A stretch of DNA of 64,000 nt from Cupriavidus sp. BIS7 (lineage in GTDB: Bacteria > Pseudomonadota > Gammaproteobacteria > Burkholderiales > Burkholderiaceae), in assembly GCF_000292345.1 (NCBI RefSeq), contig NZ_ALOU01000061.1, positions 1 through 64,000 of the forward strand, in the 5' to 3' direction. The notes beneath the pieces are model-generated. The model did no database searches, was not told where the DNA came from, and saw only the letters and a program-made list of their open reading frames with translations. Shown piece after piece: positions 1 through 10,105 of the stretch (positions within the stretch are counted from its first letter, which is position 1; each line of letters begins with the position of its first letter). A program made the position numbers and the translations under genes.

Positions 1-24
1 CTCTCCCGCAAGCGGGAGAGGGGA
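1..24. repeat. Palindromic GC-rich hairpin at the left edge
   Basis: CTCTCCCGC and GCGGGAGAG face each other across a 2-nt AA loop, followed by GGGAG. It lies just past the 3' end of the minus-strand CoA ligase gene and could act as its terminator. The same arm sequence (CTCTCCC / GGGAGAGGGGAG) recurs at 7861-7890 after the sucD-like gene, so this looks like a dispersed extragenic palindrome. The left side is cut by the window edge. Confidence 0.6.
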
Positions 25-49
25 GATAACCAAGCGGGTTCGAGAAGCG

Positions 50-2179
50 TCAGATCTTGCCCGCCCCGCGCGCCCACTTGTACTTCGCGCCGAGCACCGC
101 CACCGGGATCTCGGTCGAGTACGCATAGGCCGGCACGCCGTGCTCGTACAGGTACTCTGCCGCCTCCTCCACCTGTACGTCACCGGCCAGCGACGCGACA
201 ATCGGCTTCTCGATGCCCTTCGCCTTCATCTCTTCCTTGATCTCCACCACAAGCTTGGCGAACACCATCGGCGGCGTGATGATCGTGTGCCAGTAGCCAA
301 GGATGATCGCGTGGATGCGCGGGTCTTCCAGGCCCAGCTTGATCGTGTTCTTGTAGGTAGACGGCGGCTCGCCGCCGGTGATGTCGACCGGGTTGCCAGC
401 CGCGCCAAACGGTGGGATGAATTTGCGGAATGCCGCATCGAGGTCATCCGGCATCGTCATCAGGGACAAACCGTTGTCCACGCACGCGTCCGACAGCAGT
501 ACGCCCGAGCCGCCCGCGCCGGTGATGATGACCACGTTCTCGCCCTTCGGCGTCGGCAGCTTGGGAATGCCGCGCGCGAACTCGAGCAGGTCGCGCAGCG
601 AGCGCGCACGGATCACGCCGGCCTGCTTGAACACGTCCTCGTAGATCTTGTCGTTGCCGGCCAGCGCGCCCGTGTGCGAGCTTGCGGCGCGTGCGCCCAG
701 GCTGGTGCGGCCCGCCTTCAGCACCACCACCGGCTTCTTCTTCGATACGCGGCGCGCCACCTCCGCGAACGAGCGGCCATCCTTCAGGTCCTCGCAATGC
801 TGGGCGATGATCTCGGTGTTGTCGTCCTGCTCGAAGAACGTCAGCAGATCGTCCTCATCGATATCGGACTTGTTGCCGAGCCCGACGATCGCCGAGACAC
901 CCATCTTGGCCGAGCGCGAGAACCCGATGATTGCCATGCCGATGCCGCCCGATTGCGACGACAGCGCGGCCTTGCCCTTGACGTCGTATGGCGTGCAGAA
1001 CGTGGCACAGAGGTTCTTTGGCGTGTAATAGAAGCCGTAGATGTTCGGCCCCATCAGCCGGATGTTGTACTTGCGCGCGATGGCGACGATCTCTTCCTGG
1101 CCTTCAACATTGCCGGTTTCGGCAAAGCCGGACGGAATCAGCACAGCGCCGGGAATGCCCTTCTTGCCGACTTCCTCGAGCGCCTGCGCGACGAACTTGG
1201 CGGGGATCGCGAACACGGCCACGTCGATATTGCCAGGCACGTCCAGCACGCTCTTGAAAGCGGCTCGGCCCATGATCTCGCCGGCTTTCGGGTGGATCGG
1301 GAAGATCTGGCCCTGGTAGCCACCGTTGATCAGGTTCTTCATCACCGAGTTGCCGATCTTGCCATCCTCGGCCGATGCACCGATCACCGCCACCGTATCG
1401 GGGCGCATGATGCGGTTCATCTGGCGCACGATCTCTTCCTGGCTCGGACGGTACTTCTCCGGCTGCGGGGAATAGTCGACCACGATACGCACATCGGCGG
1501 CGATTGCGCCATCCTTGCTCGCGAACACGGGGTTCAGGTCAAGCTCCGAGATCTGCGGAAAATCGCTGACCAGTTCCGATACGCGCTGGATCATCGCGGC
1601 CAGCGCCTCGCGGTTGGCCGGGTCGGCGCCGCGCACACCCTTGAGCACGTCTGCCGCCGCAATGCCATCGAGCATCGACAGGGCATCGTCATACGAAGCG
1701 GGCGCCATGCGGAACGTCACGTCCTTGAGCACCTCCACCAGCACGCCGCCCAGGCCGAACGCCACCAGCTTGCCGAACGAGGGGTCGGTCACCGCGCCGA
1801 TGATCACCTCCTGCCCGCCGCCGATCATCTGCTGCACCTGCACACCAACGATCTGCGCGCTGGCGTTGTACTTCTTCGCGTTCTCGACGATCGTCAGGTA
1901 GCCACGCTCCACGTCGGCGGCCGAATTCAGGCCCACCAGCACGCCGCCGGCTTCGGTCTTGTGCAGGATGTCCGGCGACACGATCTTCAGCACCACCGGG
2001 TAGCCCATCTTGCTGGCCAGTTCCACTGCGCCCGTGGGCGACTTCGCGACGCCCTCTCCGGGCACCGAAATGCCATAGGCATCGCAAACGAGCTTGCCTT
2101 CGGGGGCGGTCAACGCATTGCGCCCTTCTTTCTTGACTGCCGCGAGGATCGCGCGTACCGCTTCCTTGTCATGTGCCAT
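50..2179 (-). CDS. ADP-forming acyl-CoA synthetase (acetate--CoA ligase family), fused subunits
   Basis: This 709-residue protein is predicted to make or use an acyl-CoA with ATP through a phosphohistidine, as in the acetyl-CoA synthetase (ADP-forming)/SucCD superfamily. The domain order is swapped: the ATP-grasp part comes first (about residues 10-235), then the CoA-binding Rossmann domain (AVIGAS at 264-269), then the ligase domains. Both histidines expected for phosphoryl transfer are visible: His73 in HKTEAGG and His502 in SSHTGALAG. The start at 2179 has GGAGACCTGAC directly upstream. It is the last gene of the minus-strand unit after frc, behind a possible terminator at 2254-2287. The substrate is unknown; context suggests a small organic or hydroxy acid. 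Confidence 0.85.
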   Translation of the reverse strand: MAHDKEAVRAILAAVKKEGRNALTAPEGKLVCDAYGISVPGEGVAKSPTGAVELASKMGYPVVLKIVSPDILHKTEAGGVLVGLNSAADVERGYLTIVENAKKYNASAQIVGVQVQQMIGGGQEVIIGAVTDPSFGKLVAFGLGGVLVEVLKDVTFRMAPASYDDALSMLDGIAAADVLKGVRGADPANREALAAMIQRVSELVSDFPQISELDLNPVFASKDGAIAADVRIVVDYSPQPEKYRPSQEEIVRQMNRIMRPDTVAVIGASAEDGKIGNSVMKNLINGGYQGQIFPIHPKAGEIMGRAAFKSVLDVPGNIDVAVFAIPAKFVAQALEEVGKKGIPGAVLIPSGFAETGNVEGQEEIVAIARKYNIRLMGPNIYGFYYTPKNLCATFCTPYDVKGKAALSSQSGGIGMAIIGFSRSAKMGVSAIVGLGNKSDIDEDDLLTFFEQDDNTEIIAQHCEDLKDGRSFAEVARRVSKKKPVVVLKAGRTSLGARAASSHTGALAGNDKIYEDVFKQAGVIRARSLRDLLEFARGIPKLPTPKGENVVIITGAGGSGVLLSDACVDNGLSLMTMPDDLDAAFRKFIPPFGAAGNPVDITGGEPPSTYKNTIKLGLEDPRIHAIILGYWHTIITPPMVFAKLVVEIKEEMKAKGIEKPIVASLAGDVQVEEAAEYLYEHGVPAYAYSTEIPVAVLGAKYKWARGAGKI

Positions 2180-2253
2180 GTCAGGTCTCCATCTGTTCAG
2201 GCATGAATCAGGCTTGCAAAGAGGTGACGAAGCGCCGCGTCAGGCAAAAACAG

Positions 2254-2287
2254 GGCCGCCCGCCCCGCATCGGGAATGCGGGCGGCC
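2254..2287 (-). terminator. Intrinsic-terminator-like hairpin between frc and the acyl-CoA ligase gene
   Basis: The arms GGCCGCCCGC and GCGGGCGGCC pair perfectly, with a nested CCCGCAT/ATGCGGG stem inside. On the minus strand the hairpin is followed by CTGTTTTTG. It sits in the 150-nt gap between frc and the downstream ligase gene, so it may lower expression of the distal gene or let it be expressed separately. Confidence 0.55.
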
Positions 2288-2329
2288 TGCGGGCTTCGAG
2301 GGGAATTGCTTGAGGAAGACGCCGGGCGG

Positions 2330-3562
2330 TTACACCGCGCCGGCGGTCTTGAGTGCGGCGATTTGCGACGGCGTGCGGCCCAGCCACTCAAGGATTTCTT
2401 CGGTGTGCTCGCCGAGCAGCGGTGAGCGCTCGACTTCCACCGGCGACGCCGACAACGCGATCGGGCAACCGAGCTGCACGTACTTGCCGCGTTCCGGGTG
2501 ATCGAGTTCGACCAGGTAGCCGCGCTCGTAGAGCGATCCGTCCTCGATCAGGTCCTTCATCGACAGGATCGGGCCGCACGGCACGTCCACGTCATTGAGC
2601 GCACCCATCACCTCGAACTTGGTCTTCGTCCTGGTCCACTTCTCGACGATCGAGAAGCACTCGGCCAGACACTTCAGGCGCGCTTCGGGTGTGGCGAACT
2701 GCGGATGCGTGATCAGGTCCTCGCGGCCGCACAGGCGCATCAGTGGCTCCCAGCCCTGCGGCTGGATGATGACGTAGACGTAGTCGTTGGCCCCACCCGG
2801 CGAGCAGCGCAGCGCGGCGCCCGGCTGACCGCCGCCGGACGCATTGCCGGCGCGCGGCACGTAGTCGTTGAAATCGCCGTTCGGGTACTCCTTGAGCGGA
2901 CCGGCCGTCAGGCGCTGCTGGTCGCGCAGCTTCACGCGGCACAGGTTCAGCACCGAATCCTGCATCGCCACTTCCACACGCTGGCCGCGGCCACTGTGTT
3001 CACGCTGCAGCAGCGCGGCCAGGATGCCGACCACGCAATGCACGCCCGTACCCGAATCGCCGATCTGCGCGCCGGTGACGGTCGGCACACCATCTTCGTT
3101 GCCAGTGGTGCTGGCCGAACCGCCCATGCACTGGGCCACGTTCTCGTAGGCCTTGCAATCGGCATAGGGGCCGGCGCCAAAGCCCTTGATCGACGCATAG
3201 ATCATGCGCGGGTTCAGTTCCTGGATACGATCCCAGTCAAACCCGGCGCGGTCCAGCACGCCCGGCCCGAAGTTCTCCACCAGCACGTCGCAACGCTGCA
3301 CCAGGTCTTCGAGCAGCGCCTTGCCCTCGGGCGTCTTCATGTTCAGCGTCAGGCTGCGCTTGTTCGAATTCAGCATCGTGAAGTAGAGGCTGTCGGCATT
3401 CGGTACATCGCGCAGCTGGCTGCGCGTGATGTCGCCGCGGCCAGGCAGCTCCACCTTGATCACATCGGCGCCCAGCCAGGCCATCAGCTGCGTGGCCGAC
3501 GGGCCGGCCTGCACGTGGGTCATGTCCAGGATGCGGACCCCTTCCAGTGCCTTGTTGTTCAT
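2330..3562 (-). CDS. frc: Formyl-CoA transferase, CaiB/BaiF (class III CoA-transferase) family
   Basis: Predicted to move CoA from formyl-CoA to an acid acceptor (oxalate in the classical enzyme) and release formate. The 410-residue protein resembles the Oxalobacter formigenes Frc that I recall: an N-terminal THVQAGP segment, [21 protein letters not shown], the glycine-rich loop SGGGQPG and LLGEHT near the C-terminus. The catalytic aspartate is Asp169 in GDSGTG, the same number as in Oxalobacter Frc. The start at 3562 was chosen because GGAGACAACGCC precedes it; an ATG 33 nt upstream lacks such a site. It follows the ThDP enzyme gene by 54 nt. The acceptor may not be oxalate here, because the neighbouring ThDP enzyme is not a canonical oxalyl-CoA decarboxylase. 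Confidence 0.9.
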   Translation of the reverse strand: MNNKALEGVRILDMTHVQAGPSATQLMAWLGADVIKVELPGRGDITRSQLRDVPNADSLYFTMLNSNKRSLTLNMKTPEGKALLEDLVQRCDVLVENFGPGVLDRAGFDWDRIQELNPRMIYASIKGFGAGPYADCKAYENVAQCMGGSASTTGNEDGVPTVTGAQIGDSGTGVHCVVGILAALLQREHSGRGQRVEVAMQDSVLNLCRVKLRDQQRLTAGPLKEYPNGDFNDYVPRAGNASGGGQPGAALRCSPGGANDYVYVIIQPQGWEPLMRLCGREDLITHPQFATPEARLKCLAECFSIVEKWTRTKTKFEVMGALNDVDVPCGPILSMKDLIEDGSLYERGYLVELDHPERGKYVQLGCPIALSASPVEVERSPLLGEHTEEILEWLGRTPSQIAALKTAGAV

Positions 3563-3616
3563 GGCGTTGTCTCCTTGAGGATTCTCTTGAGGCAATGTCG
3601 TAATGGCGACCGGCCC

Positions 3617-5371
3617 TTACTTGTACATGGTCTGGTTCTTGGTACCCGGCGCGTACTCGCGCGGGTCCACCCAGATGTTGATGACGGCGGACTTGCCGGT
3701 TTTCGCGATCGATTCGCGGCCACGCTGCAGCGCGCCGGCGATCTGGCTCGGCTCGCGCACCTCCTCGCCGTATCCGCCAAGCATCTCCGCAAACTTCGAG
3801 AACGGCACGTCAGACAGCAAGTTGCCGACGTTGCCACGCTCGTCGCCGTACTTGGCCAGCTGGCCATAGCGGATCTGGTTCATCGCGGAGTTGTTGCCGA
3901 TCACCGCCAGGTACGGCACGCCAAAGCGGTTGGCCGTTTCCATGTCGAACGCAGTCATGCCGAACGATCCGTCGCCGTAGTAGCAGAGCACTTCCTTGCC
4001 CGGATTGGCCAGTCCCGCGGCGATGGCAAACCCGGTGCCGACACCGAGAGACCCGAGCGCGCCGGGGTCCATCCACTGGCCCGGACGGCGCGGCCGCACA
4101 GCCTGTGCGGAGATCGTGACCACGTCGCCACCGTCACCGATATAGATCGTGTTGTCGGCCAGGAACTCGTTAAGCTCGTAGGCCACCCGGTACGGGTGAA
4201 TCGGCTTGTTTTCCGACTTGAACAGCGGCATCAGCTTTTCCGTTGCCACCGCTTCGGCTTCCGTCAACTGACCCATCCACTTCCTGCGCGCCTGGCGCTT
4301 ATCGTTCTTGATACGGCCGCTGGCGGCCTGCAGCACCGCGCCGAGGATCGCGCCGGGGTCGCCCACCAGGCCAAGGTCGATCTCGCGGTTCTTGCCGACG
4401 GTGCGGTAATCCATGTCGATCTGCACCAGCGTGATTTCACGGCTGATGCGCTTGCCGTAGCCCATGCGGAAGTCGAACGGCGTGCCGACGATCACCAGCA
4501 CGTCGGCATTGGCAAACGCCTGCGAGCGGGTGCGGTCGAAGTGGTGCGGATCTCCCGGCGGCAGCAGGCCACGCGCGGCGCCATTGAAATAGCCGGGAAT
4601 ATCCAGGCCGCGCAGCAGGTCGATCGCTTCTTCATGGCCGCGTGCCGTCCAAACCTGCTGGCCATAGAGAATCGCCGGACGTTCGGCATTGACGAGGATG
4701 TCGGCCAGTTTTTCGATGTCGCGTGGATCGCCGATCGATTTCGTCGACGCACGATAGTGTCCCGGACGCGGAATCACGGCACGCGAAGCGTCGACTTCAC
4801 GATCAAGCACGTCGCGCGGGATTTCCAGGTAGGCCGGCCCCGGCGCGCCGTTGAAGCACTCGCGTGCGGCCATCGAGATCATGTCGGCCACGCGCTCCGT
4901 GCTGGGGATGGTGGCTGCGAACTTCGTGATCGGCGCCATCATGTCCACATGCGGCAGGTCTTGCAGCGATCCCATCTTGTGCTGGGACAGCGCGCCCTGG
5001 CCGCCGATGTGGATGATCGGGCTTTCTGAACGGAACGCCGTGGCTACACCGGTGACCGCATTCGTGCAGCCCGGGCCAGCCGTGGTCACCACGCAGCCGA
5101 GCTTGCCGGTCTGACGCGCATAGCCGTCCGCCGCGTGGGCTGCCACCTGTTCGTGGCGCACGTCGATGATGCGGATTCCTTCGTCCACACAGCCGTCATA
5201 GATGTCGATGATGTGTCCGCCACAGAGCGTGAAGATCGTGTCCACCCCCTCGTTCTTGAGTGCGCGCGCCACCAGATGGCCGCCGGATACGACACCCGCT
5301 TCGCGGGACTTTTGCTTCAGCGTGTCTTCGGCCGTGGTGGATTCGGGCCGGGTGGATACGACTGCAGACAT
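3617..5371 (-). CDS. ThDP-dependent 2-hydroxyacyl-CoA lyase / oxalyl-CoA decarboxylase-like enzyme
   Basis: A 584-residue ThDP enzyme of the acetolactate synthase/2-hydroxyacyl-CoA lyase (HACL)/oxalyl-CoA decarboxylase superfamily. The activating glutamate is Glu74 in RHEQ, and the ThDP/Mg motif runs from GDG (466-468) to NN (493-494). Where oxalyl-CoA decarboxylase has the Tyr-Glu pair in GDYEEMDQ, this protein has GSLQDLPHVD, which is closer to the HACL pattern (QEFPQVE). It would therefore cleave a 2-hydroxyacyl-CoA to a carbonyl compound plus formyl-CoA, which fits the adjacent frc; oxalyl-CoA decarboxylation remains possible. The start at 5371 has GAGGAGAC upstream and replaces a longer reading frame open to 5446. 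First gene of the minus-strand unit, with an operator-like site 73 nt upstream. Confidence 0.75.
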   Translation of the reverse strand: MSAVVSTRPESTTAEDTLKQKSREAGVVSGGHLVARALKNEGVDTIFTLCGGHIIDIYDGCVDEGIRIIDVRHEQVAAHAADGYARQTGKLGCVVTTAGPGCTNAVTGVATAFRSESPIIHIGGQGALSQHKMGSLQDLPHVDMMAPITKFAATIPSTERVADMISMAARECFNGAPGPAYLEIPRDVLDREVDASRAVIPRPGHYRASTKSIGDPRDIEKLADILVNAERPAILYGQQVWTARGHEEAIDLLRGLDIPGYFNGAARGLLPPGDPHHFDRTRSQAFANADVLVIVGTPFDFRMGYGKRISREITLVQIDMDYRTVGKNREIDLGLVGDPGAILGAVLQAASGRIKNDKRQARRKWMGQLTEAEAVATEKLMPLFKSENKPIHPYRVAYELNEFLADNTIYIGDGGDVVTISAQAVRPRRPGQWMDPGALGSLGVGTGFAIAAGLANPGKEVLCYYGDGSFGMTAFDMETANRFGVPYLAVIGNNSAMNQIRYGQLAKYGDERGNVGNLLSDVPFSKFAEMLGGYGEEVREPSQIAGALQRGRESIAKTGKSAVINIWVDPREYAPGTKNQTMYK

Positions 5372-5443
5372 GTCTTTGTCTCCTCGTTGACTTGATCGTC
5401 GGATCGCAGATCGTTGCGCTTCAAATGCGGTCGATCTTGATGA

Positions 5444-5466
5444 CATACGGTATGTGATATATCACC
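5444..5466 (-). promoter_or_regulatory. Operator-like site 1, probable GntR (FCD) binding site
   Basis: The near-palindrome CATACGGTATG (5444-5454) overlaps the perfect palindrome GTGATATATCAC (5454-5465). Read on the minus strand this gives GATATATCAC followed by CATACCGTATG, the same order as in sites 2 and 3. It lies 73 nt upstream of the ThDP enzyme start. Confidence 0.6.
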
Positions 5467-5672
5467 AAACAACAAGAACAAATTACGTGATTGCGGGGAC
5501 TTTCTACGACGCAGCGCAGCAAGCGGGCTCGCATGACTCGGCGTAAACCCGCGAAAAATGTGGCTTTGCGATCAATGCCAAGGCATTGATGCTATTTCGT
5601 TCTGAAACGCATTGAGGCGGGTTGGGCGCCCTCTGCCCCGCTCCTGGCACTAAATCCATCTTGCTTTTTGCA

Positions 5673-5698
5673 TTGATATATCACATACCATATTTCAC
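5673..5698 (+). promoter_or_regulatory. Operator-like site 2, probable GntR (FCD) binding site
   Basis: TTGATATATCAC is joined to CATACCATAT (5684-5693) and TTCAC. Twenty-five of 26 positions match site 3 upstream of the panE-like gene. It lies about 65 nt upstream of the sucC-like start. Confidence 0.65.
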
Positions 5699-5762
5699 GC
5701 CGAGTGGAATCGGACAGGCGAGCCCCGCCCTGCGCCCCGGCGACAGACAAGAGAGGAGACCC

Positions 5763-6974
<1,212 letters not shown>

Positions 6975-6975
6975 A

Positions 6976-7848
6976 ATGGCCGTACTGATCGACCAACAAA
7001 CGCGCGTGATCTGCCAGGGATTCACCGGCGCGCAAGGCACCTTTCACTCCGAGCAGGCACTGGCCTATGGCACCCGGATGGTTGGCGGCGTCACTCCGGG
7101 CAAGGGTGGCGAGACGCATCTCGGGCTGCCCGTGTTCGATACCGTGGCCGCCGCCGCGCATGCCACTGGCGCCGATGCCTCCGTCATCTACGTCCCCCCG
7201 CCGTTTGCGGCCGACGCGATTCTCGAGGCGGTGGATGCCGGCATCGGACTGATCGTCTGCATCACCGAGGGCATTCCCGTGATCGACATGGTGCGCGTCA
7301 AACGTGCGCTGACTGGATCGTCCAGCCGCCTTGTCGGGCCCAACTGCCCCGGTGTCATCACGCCTGGCCAGTGCAAGATTGGCATCATGCCGGGACACAT
7401 CCACAAGCCAGGCCGGATCGGCGTGGTTTCGCGCTCGGGCACGCTGACCTATGAGGCCGTGGCGCAAACCACAGCGGCGGGGCTGGGGCAATCGACCTGT
7501 ATCGGCATCGGCGGCGACCCCGTCAATGGCACCGACTTTATCGATTGCCTCGAAATGTTCCTGGCCGATGATCAGACCGAAGGCATCATCATGATCGGCG
7601 AGATTGGCGGCTCGGCAGAAGAAGAAGCCGCACAGTTCCTGCGCGATGCCCGCACGCACAAACCCGTGGTGGGCTTCATTGCCGGCACCACGGCTCCTCC
7701 GGGCCGCCGCATGGGCCATGCGGGCGCGATCATCTCGGGCGGCGCAGGCACTGCCGAGGCAAAGATCGAGGCCATGCGCGAGGCGGGGATTCATGTGGCT
7801 GCGTCACCGGCCGAGCTCGGAAAGACGATGGCCGCAGCGATGCGGTAG
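6976..7848 (+). CDS. Succinyl-CoA synthetase alpha-like / malate--CoA ligase-like small subunit
   Basis: A 290-residue partner of the preceding subunit. The CoA-binding Rossmann part starts with [16 protein letters not shown], and PGGK-type glycines appear as VTPGKGG. The phosphorylated histidine is in the family motif [11 protein letters not shown] near residue 245. NCPGVITPG and SRSGTLTYE are also typical of SucD. The ATG at 6976 follows the upstream stop by 1 nt, with GGGAGGAAA as ribosome binding site, so the two genes are translated together. The hairpin at 7861-7890 closes the unit. Substrate choice cannot be read from the sequence. Confidence 0.85.
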   Translation: MAVLIDQQTRVICQGFTGAQGTFHSEQALAYGTRMVGGVTPGKGGETHLGLPVFDTVAAAAHATGADASVIYVPPPFAADAILEAVDAGIGLIVCITEGIPVIDMVRVKRALTGSSSRLVGPNCPGVITPGQCKIGIMPGHIHKPGRIGVVSRSGTLTYEAVAQTTAAGLGQSTCIGIGGDPVNGTDFIDCLEMFLADDQTEGIIMIGEIGGSAEEEAAQFLRDARTHKPVVGFIAGTTAPPGRRMGHAGAIISGGAGTAEAKIEAMREAGIHVAASPAELGKTMAAAMR

Positions 7849-7860
7849 ATGGGTGGTGTT

Positions 7861-7890
7861 CTCCCCTCTCCCACGCGTGGGAGAGGGGAG
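7861..7890. terminator. Perfect 30-nt palindrome between convergent genes
   Basis: CTCCCCTCTCCCACG is followed immediately by CGTGGGAGAGGGGAG, a perfect inverted repeat in the 57-nt gap between the sucD-like gene (+) and the gntR gene (-). It probably terminates transcription from both sides. There is no long T run, so it may instead be a member of the same dispersed palindrome family as the hairpin at position 1. Confidence 0.6.
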
Positions 7891-7905
7891 CCAGAAAGCC
7901 CCTTC

Positions 7906-8628
7906 TCAATCCAGAAAATCGCAGTGCTTCTCGACGTAGTCCGCCAGATCCAGCGAGTGCTGGCGCACCAGGCGCTCGGCAAGTTCGGTGTCGCGCTTCT
8001 CCAGCGCTTCGATAATGCGCAGGTGATCGACAATCGAACGCGCGGCACGGTCGCTCTGTGAGATCGTCATCTTCCGGATCGCGCGCACATGGACGAAGAT
8101 GTTCTTGATCGAATCCATGATGATCTGCGACTGCGACAACTGCACGATCGCCTGGTGAAAGACGATATTGGCGTCGGAATACTCCTCGATATGCTCGGCG
8201 GGCGTGGCATCGCGGAAGCTGTCGAACATGTGCCGCAGCTTGCCGATATCCTCGTCGCTGGCGTGCAGTGTGGCCAGGCGTGCCGCCATGCTTTCCAGCG
8301 CAGCCCAGACCTGAATCATCTCGACGATCTCGCGCTTGGTCTTGCGCGTGATATAGATGCCACGGCGCGGCACCGTACGCAGGAAGCCTTCCTGCTCCAG
8401 CAATGTCATCGCTTCGCGGATCGGCGTGCGGCTCACGCCGAGCGCTTCGGACAGGACACGCTCGTCAAGGCGCACCTCTTCACGCGACTGATAGATATCG
8501 GCGTCGGCAATCGCCTGGCGCAACATGGCATAGGCCTGATCGCGCAGGCTCGCGCCCGCGTTGATCGGTTGCAGCGACAGGGTCACGCCGGCGGGCGGCT
8601 GGACATCGGTTTGGCTTTGGGCAGACAT
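7906..8628 (-). CDS. GntR-family transcriptional regulator, FadR/FCD subfamily
   Basis: An N-terminal winged helix-turn-helix (LSEALGVSRTPIREA, about residues 60-75) precedes an all-helical FCD ligand domain of about 150 residues. About 240 residues from the ATG at 8628; an in-frame start at 8694 is also open and neither has a strong ribosome binding site, so the start is uncertain. It lies between the sucCD-like pair and the panE-like gene. Four related operator-like sites (5444, 5673, 8822, 9956) flank the units around it, including its own upstream region, so it is the likely local regulator, probably released by a CoA-pathway acid. The ligand and the sign of regulation are not visible. 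Confidence 0.85.
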   Translation of the reverse strand: MSAQSQTDVQPPAGVTLSLQPINAGASLRDQAYAMLRQAIADADIYQSREEVRLDERVLSEALGVSRTPIREAMTLLEQEGFLRTVPRRGIYITRKTKREIVEMIQVWAALESMAARLATLHASDEDIGKLRHMFDSFRDATPAEHIEEYSDANIVFHQAIVQLSQSQIIMDSIKNIFVHVRAIRKMTISQSDRAARSIVDHLRIIEALEKRDTELAERLVRQHSLDLADYVEKHCDFLD

Positions 8629-8821
8629 GAGTGCACTCGTATATGGCCGGTGATGGCCGGTGCCGCAGCCGACCCATATGGCCGACTGCGGCACTCACCC
8701 CGACTGGACCGGAATGGCGCGAGGCGCATGTCATCAAGTTTGGCATGACACCATGCGCCCCGCTCATCAATCGCCCGGCTTCGGGCGCAGTCCGGTCTGA
8801 AAAGGGGCGAGTCCGACCTTT

Positions 8822-8845
8822 TGTATATGGTATATCACTATCACC
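8822..8845 (-). promoter_or_regulatory. Operator-like site 4, probable autoregulatory site of the GntR regulator
   Basis: TATATGGTATA (8824-8834) is followed by TCACTATCACC. On the minus strand the core reads TATACCATATA, matching the CATACCATAT core of the other sites, but the flanking GATATATCAC part is less well kept. It lies about 195 nt upstream of the gntR start and is the weakest of the four copies. Confidence 0.45.
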
Positions 8846-8905
8846 ACATTGCCGATGGCCGCCGGGCTTCAACCGGCTCAACCGGCCCACCCGGCCCCAC
8901 CCGGC

Positions 8906-9913
8906 TCAGGCCGCCTTCGCCATCGGCACCGCACCGGAAGGCGCTACCTGCGCCATGCGGTCGCGCTGCTTGATCAGGCCCAGCACCGCATCGATCATCG
9001 GCGTCGGCTGCCCGATCATACGGCCCATTTCCTGCACCACGGTCAGCAGTGGGTCGATCTCCATCGCCCTGCCCGCTTCCAGGTCCTGCAGCATCGATGT
9101 CTTGTGCGCGCCAACCGCACCGGCCCCGTCGATGCGGCGTTCCACATCGACCCGAAAGTGCACGCCAAAACTCTCGGCGATGTCCTTGGCTTCCAGCATC
9201 ATCTGGCGTGATAGCGCACGCGTGGCAGGGTCCGCCGTAATGATGTCCAGTGTGGCATGGGTCAGCGCACTGATCGGGTTGAAGCACAGGTTGCCCCAAA
9301 GCTTGAGCCAGATCTCGTCGCGGATGTTGTCTCGCACCGGGGCGTCCATGTCCGCCCGGGCCATCATCTCGGCCAGGCGCGTCACGCGTTCCGAGCGCGT
9401 GCCATTTGGCTCGCCAATCGGAAATTTCTTGCCATAGACATGTTTGATCACCCCGGGTGCAACAATCTCCGCGGCTGGGTACAGCACGCATCCAATCGCC
9501 CGCTCGGGCCCGAATCCTTGCCACTGCCGTGCGCCAGGGTCAACGCTTTCCAGCGTCCGCCCCGCGAACTCGCCCCCATGCTCGTGGAAATACCAGTAAG
9601 GGATGCCGTTCACGCCGGTGACGATGGCGGTATCCGGCCCAAGCAACGGCTGCATCGCGTCCACCACACCGGGCACCTGATGCGCCTTGAGTGTGACGAA
9701 CACGTAGTCCTGGGGGCCAAGGTCGCGCGGGTCGCTCGTGCAGCGAACCCTGGCAACGCGTTCCTCTCCCTCGATTTGCAGTCGCACGCCAGTGGCCTGC
9801 ATGGCGGCCAAGTGTGGCCCGCGCGCAATAAAGCTGACCTCCGCGCCCGCAAGCGCCAGTTGCGCTCCCATATAGCCGCCAATGGCGCCTGCGCCATAGA
9901 TACAGATCTTCAT
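8906..9913 (-). CDS. 2-dehydropantoate 2-reductase family (PanE/ApbA-like) oxidoreductase
   Basis: A 335-residue NAD(P)-dependent reductase. The dinucleotide motif YGAGAIGG starts at residue 6, and the helical C-terminal half has the family segment WLKLWGNLCFNPISALT with the expected lysine/asparagine positions. The start at 9913 has GGAGACAACCG upstream and corrects an 18-codon longer frame. An operator-like site nearly identical to the one before the sucC-like gene lies 43-68 nt upstream, which ties this gene to the acyl-CoA cluster rather than to pantothenate synthesis; no panB or panC is nearby. It may interconvert a 2-oxo acid and a 2-hydroxy acid that enters the cluster's pathway. That role is inference. 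Confidence 0.8.
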   Translation of the reverse strand: MKICIYGAGAIGGYMGAQLALAGAEVSFIARGPHLAAMQATGVRLQIEGEERVARVRCTSDPRDLGPQDYVFVTLKAHQVPGVVDAMQPLLGPDTAIVTGVNGIPYWYFHEHGGEFAGRTLESVDPGARQWQGFGPERAIGCVLYPAAEIVAPGVIKHVYGKKFPIGEPNGTRSERVTRLAEMMARADMDAPVRDNIRDEIWLKLWGNLCFNPISALTHATLDIITADPATRALSRQMMLEAKDIAESFGVHFRVDVERRIDGAGAVGAHKTSMLQDLEAGRAMEIDPLLTVVQEMGRMIGQPTPMIDAVLGLIKQRDRMAQVAPSGAVPMAKAA

Positions 9914-9955
9914 CGGTTGTCTCCTCGATCGTTGGGTGATTCGGTGCGATGTTTT

Positions 9956-9981
9956 TTGATATATCACATACTATATTTCAC
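9956..9981 (-). promoter_or_regulatory. Operator-like site 3, probable GntR (FCD) binding site
   Basis: TTGATATATCAC is joined to CATACTATAT (9967-9976) and TTCAC; only one base of 26 differs from site 2. It lies upstream of the panE-like gene. In contrast to sites 1 and 2, the motif is here oriented away from the gene it faces, which suits a roughly symmetric operator. Confidence 0.65.
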
Positions 9982-10105
9982 AATCGCGATTCGACAACCC
10001 GGATCTTTACTGTGACGGCTTCGCCCGGTGCAAGCTGTGCGCTACCATGTACGTGTCGTCCGCTCCGGGCCAGCGGCCCCAAGCCCACCCCCTAAAGGAG
10101 TTCGC

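Larger units (their letters stand above)
5372..5762. other. Divergent intergenic control region
   Basis: This 391-nt region separates the minus-strand lyase/frc/ligase unit from the plus-strand sucCD-like pair. It holds no convincing gene. Each end carries one copy of the shared operator-like element (5444-5466 and 5673-5698), lying 65-75 nt from the start codon it faces. That spacing suits binding over or near a promoter, but no clean -35/-10 pair could be assigned by eye. Confidence 0.6.

Noticed and set aside
140..2206. A long plus-strand open frame (688 codons) opposite the acyl-CoA ligase gene
   Set aside because: It is rich in Arg, His and Leu and has no domain; the minus-strand frame shows a complete enzyme. 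High GC content creates such antisense frames.
2498..5029. A plus-strand open frame of 843 codons opposite frc and the ThDP gene
   Set aside because: It is a shadow of two well-supported minus-strand genes, with no recognisable motif and an Arg/His-rich composition.
3617..5371. Naming the ThDP enzyme oxc on the basis of its frc neighbour
   Set aside because: The Tyr-Glu active-site pair of oxalyl-CoA decarboxylase is missing and the local sequence follows the 2-hydroxyacyl-CoA lyase pattern.
8906..9913. Assignment of the PanE-like gene to pantothenate biosynthesis
   Set aside because: No other pantothenate gene is near, and the operator shared with the CoA-ester genes points to a catabolic role.
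9982..10105. A manganese (yybP-ykoY) riboswitch before the TerC gene
   Set aside because: TerC-family genes often carry one, but the conserved loop sequence was not found and the leader is too short and unstructured.
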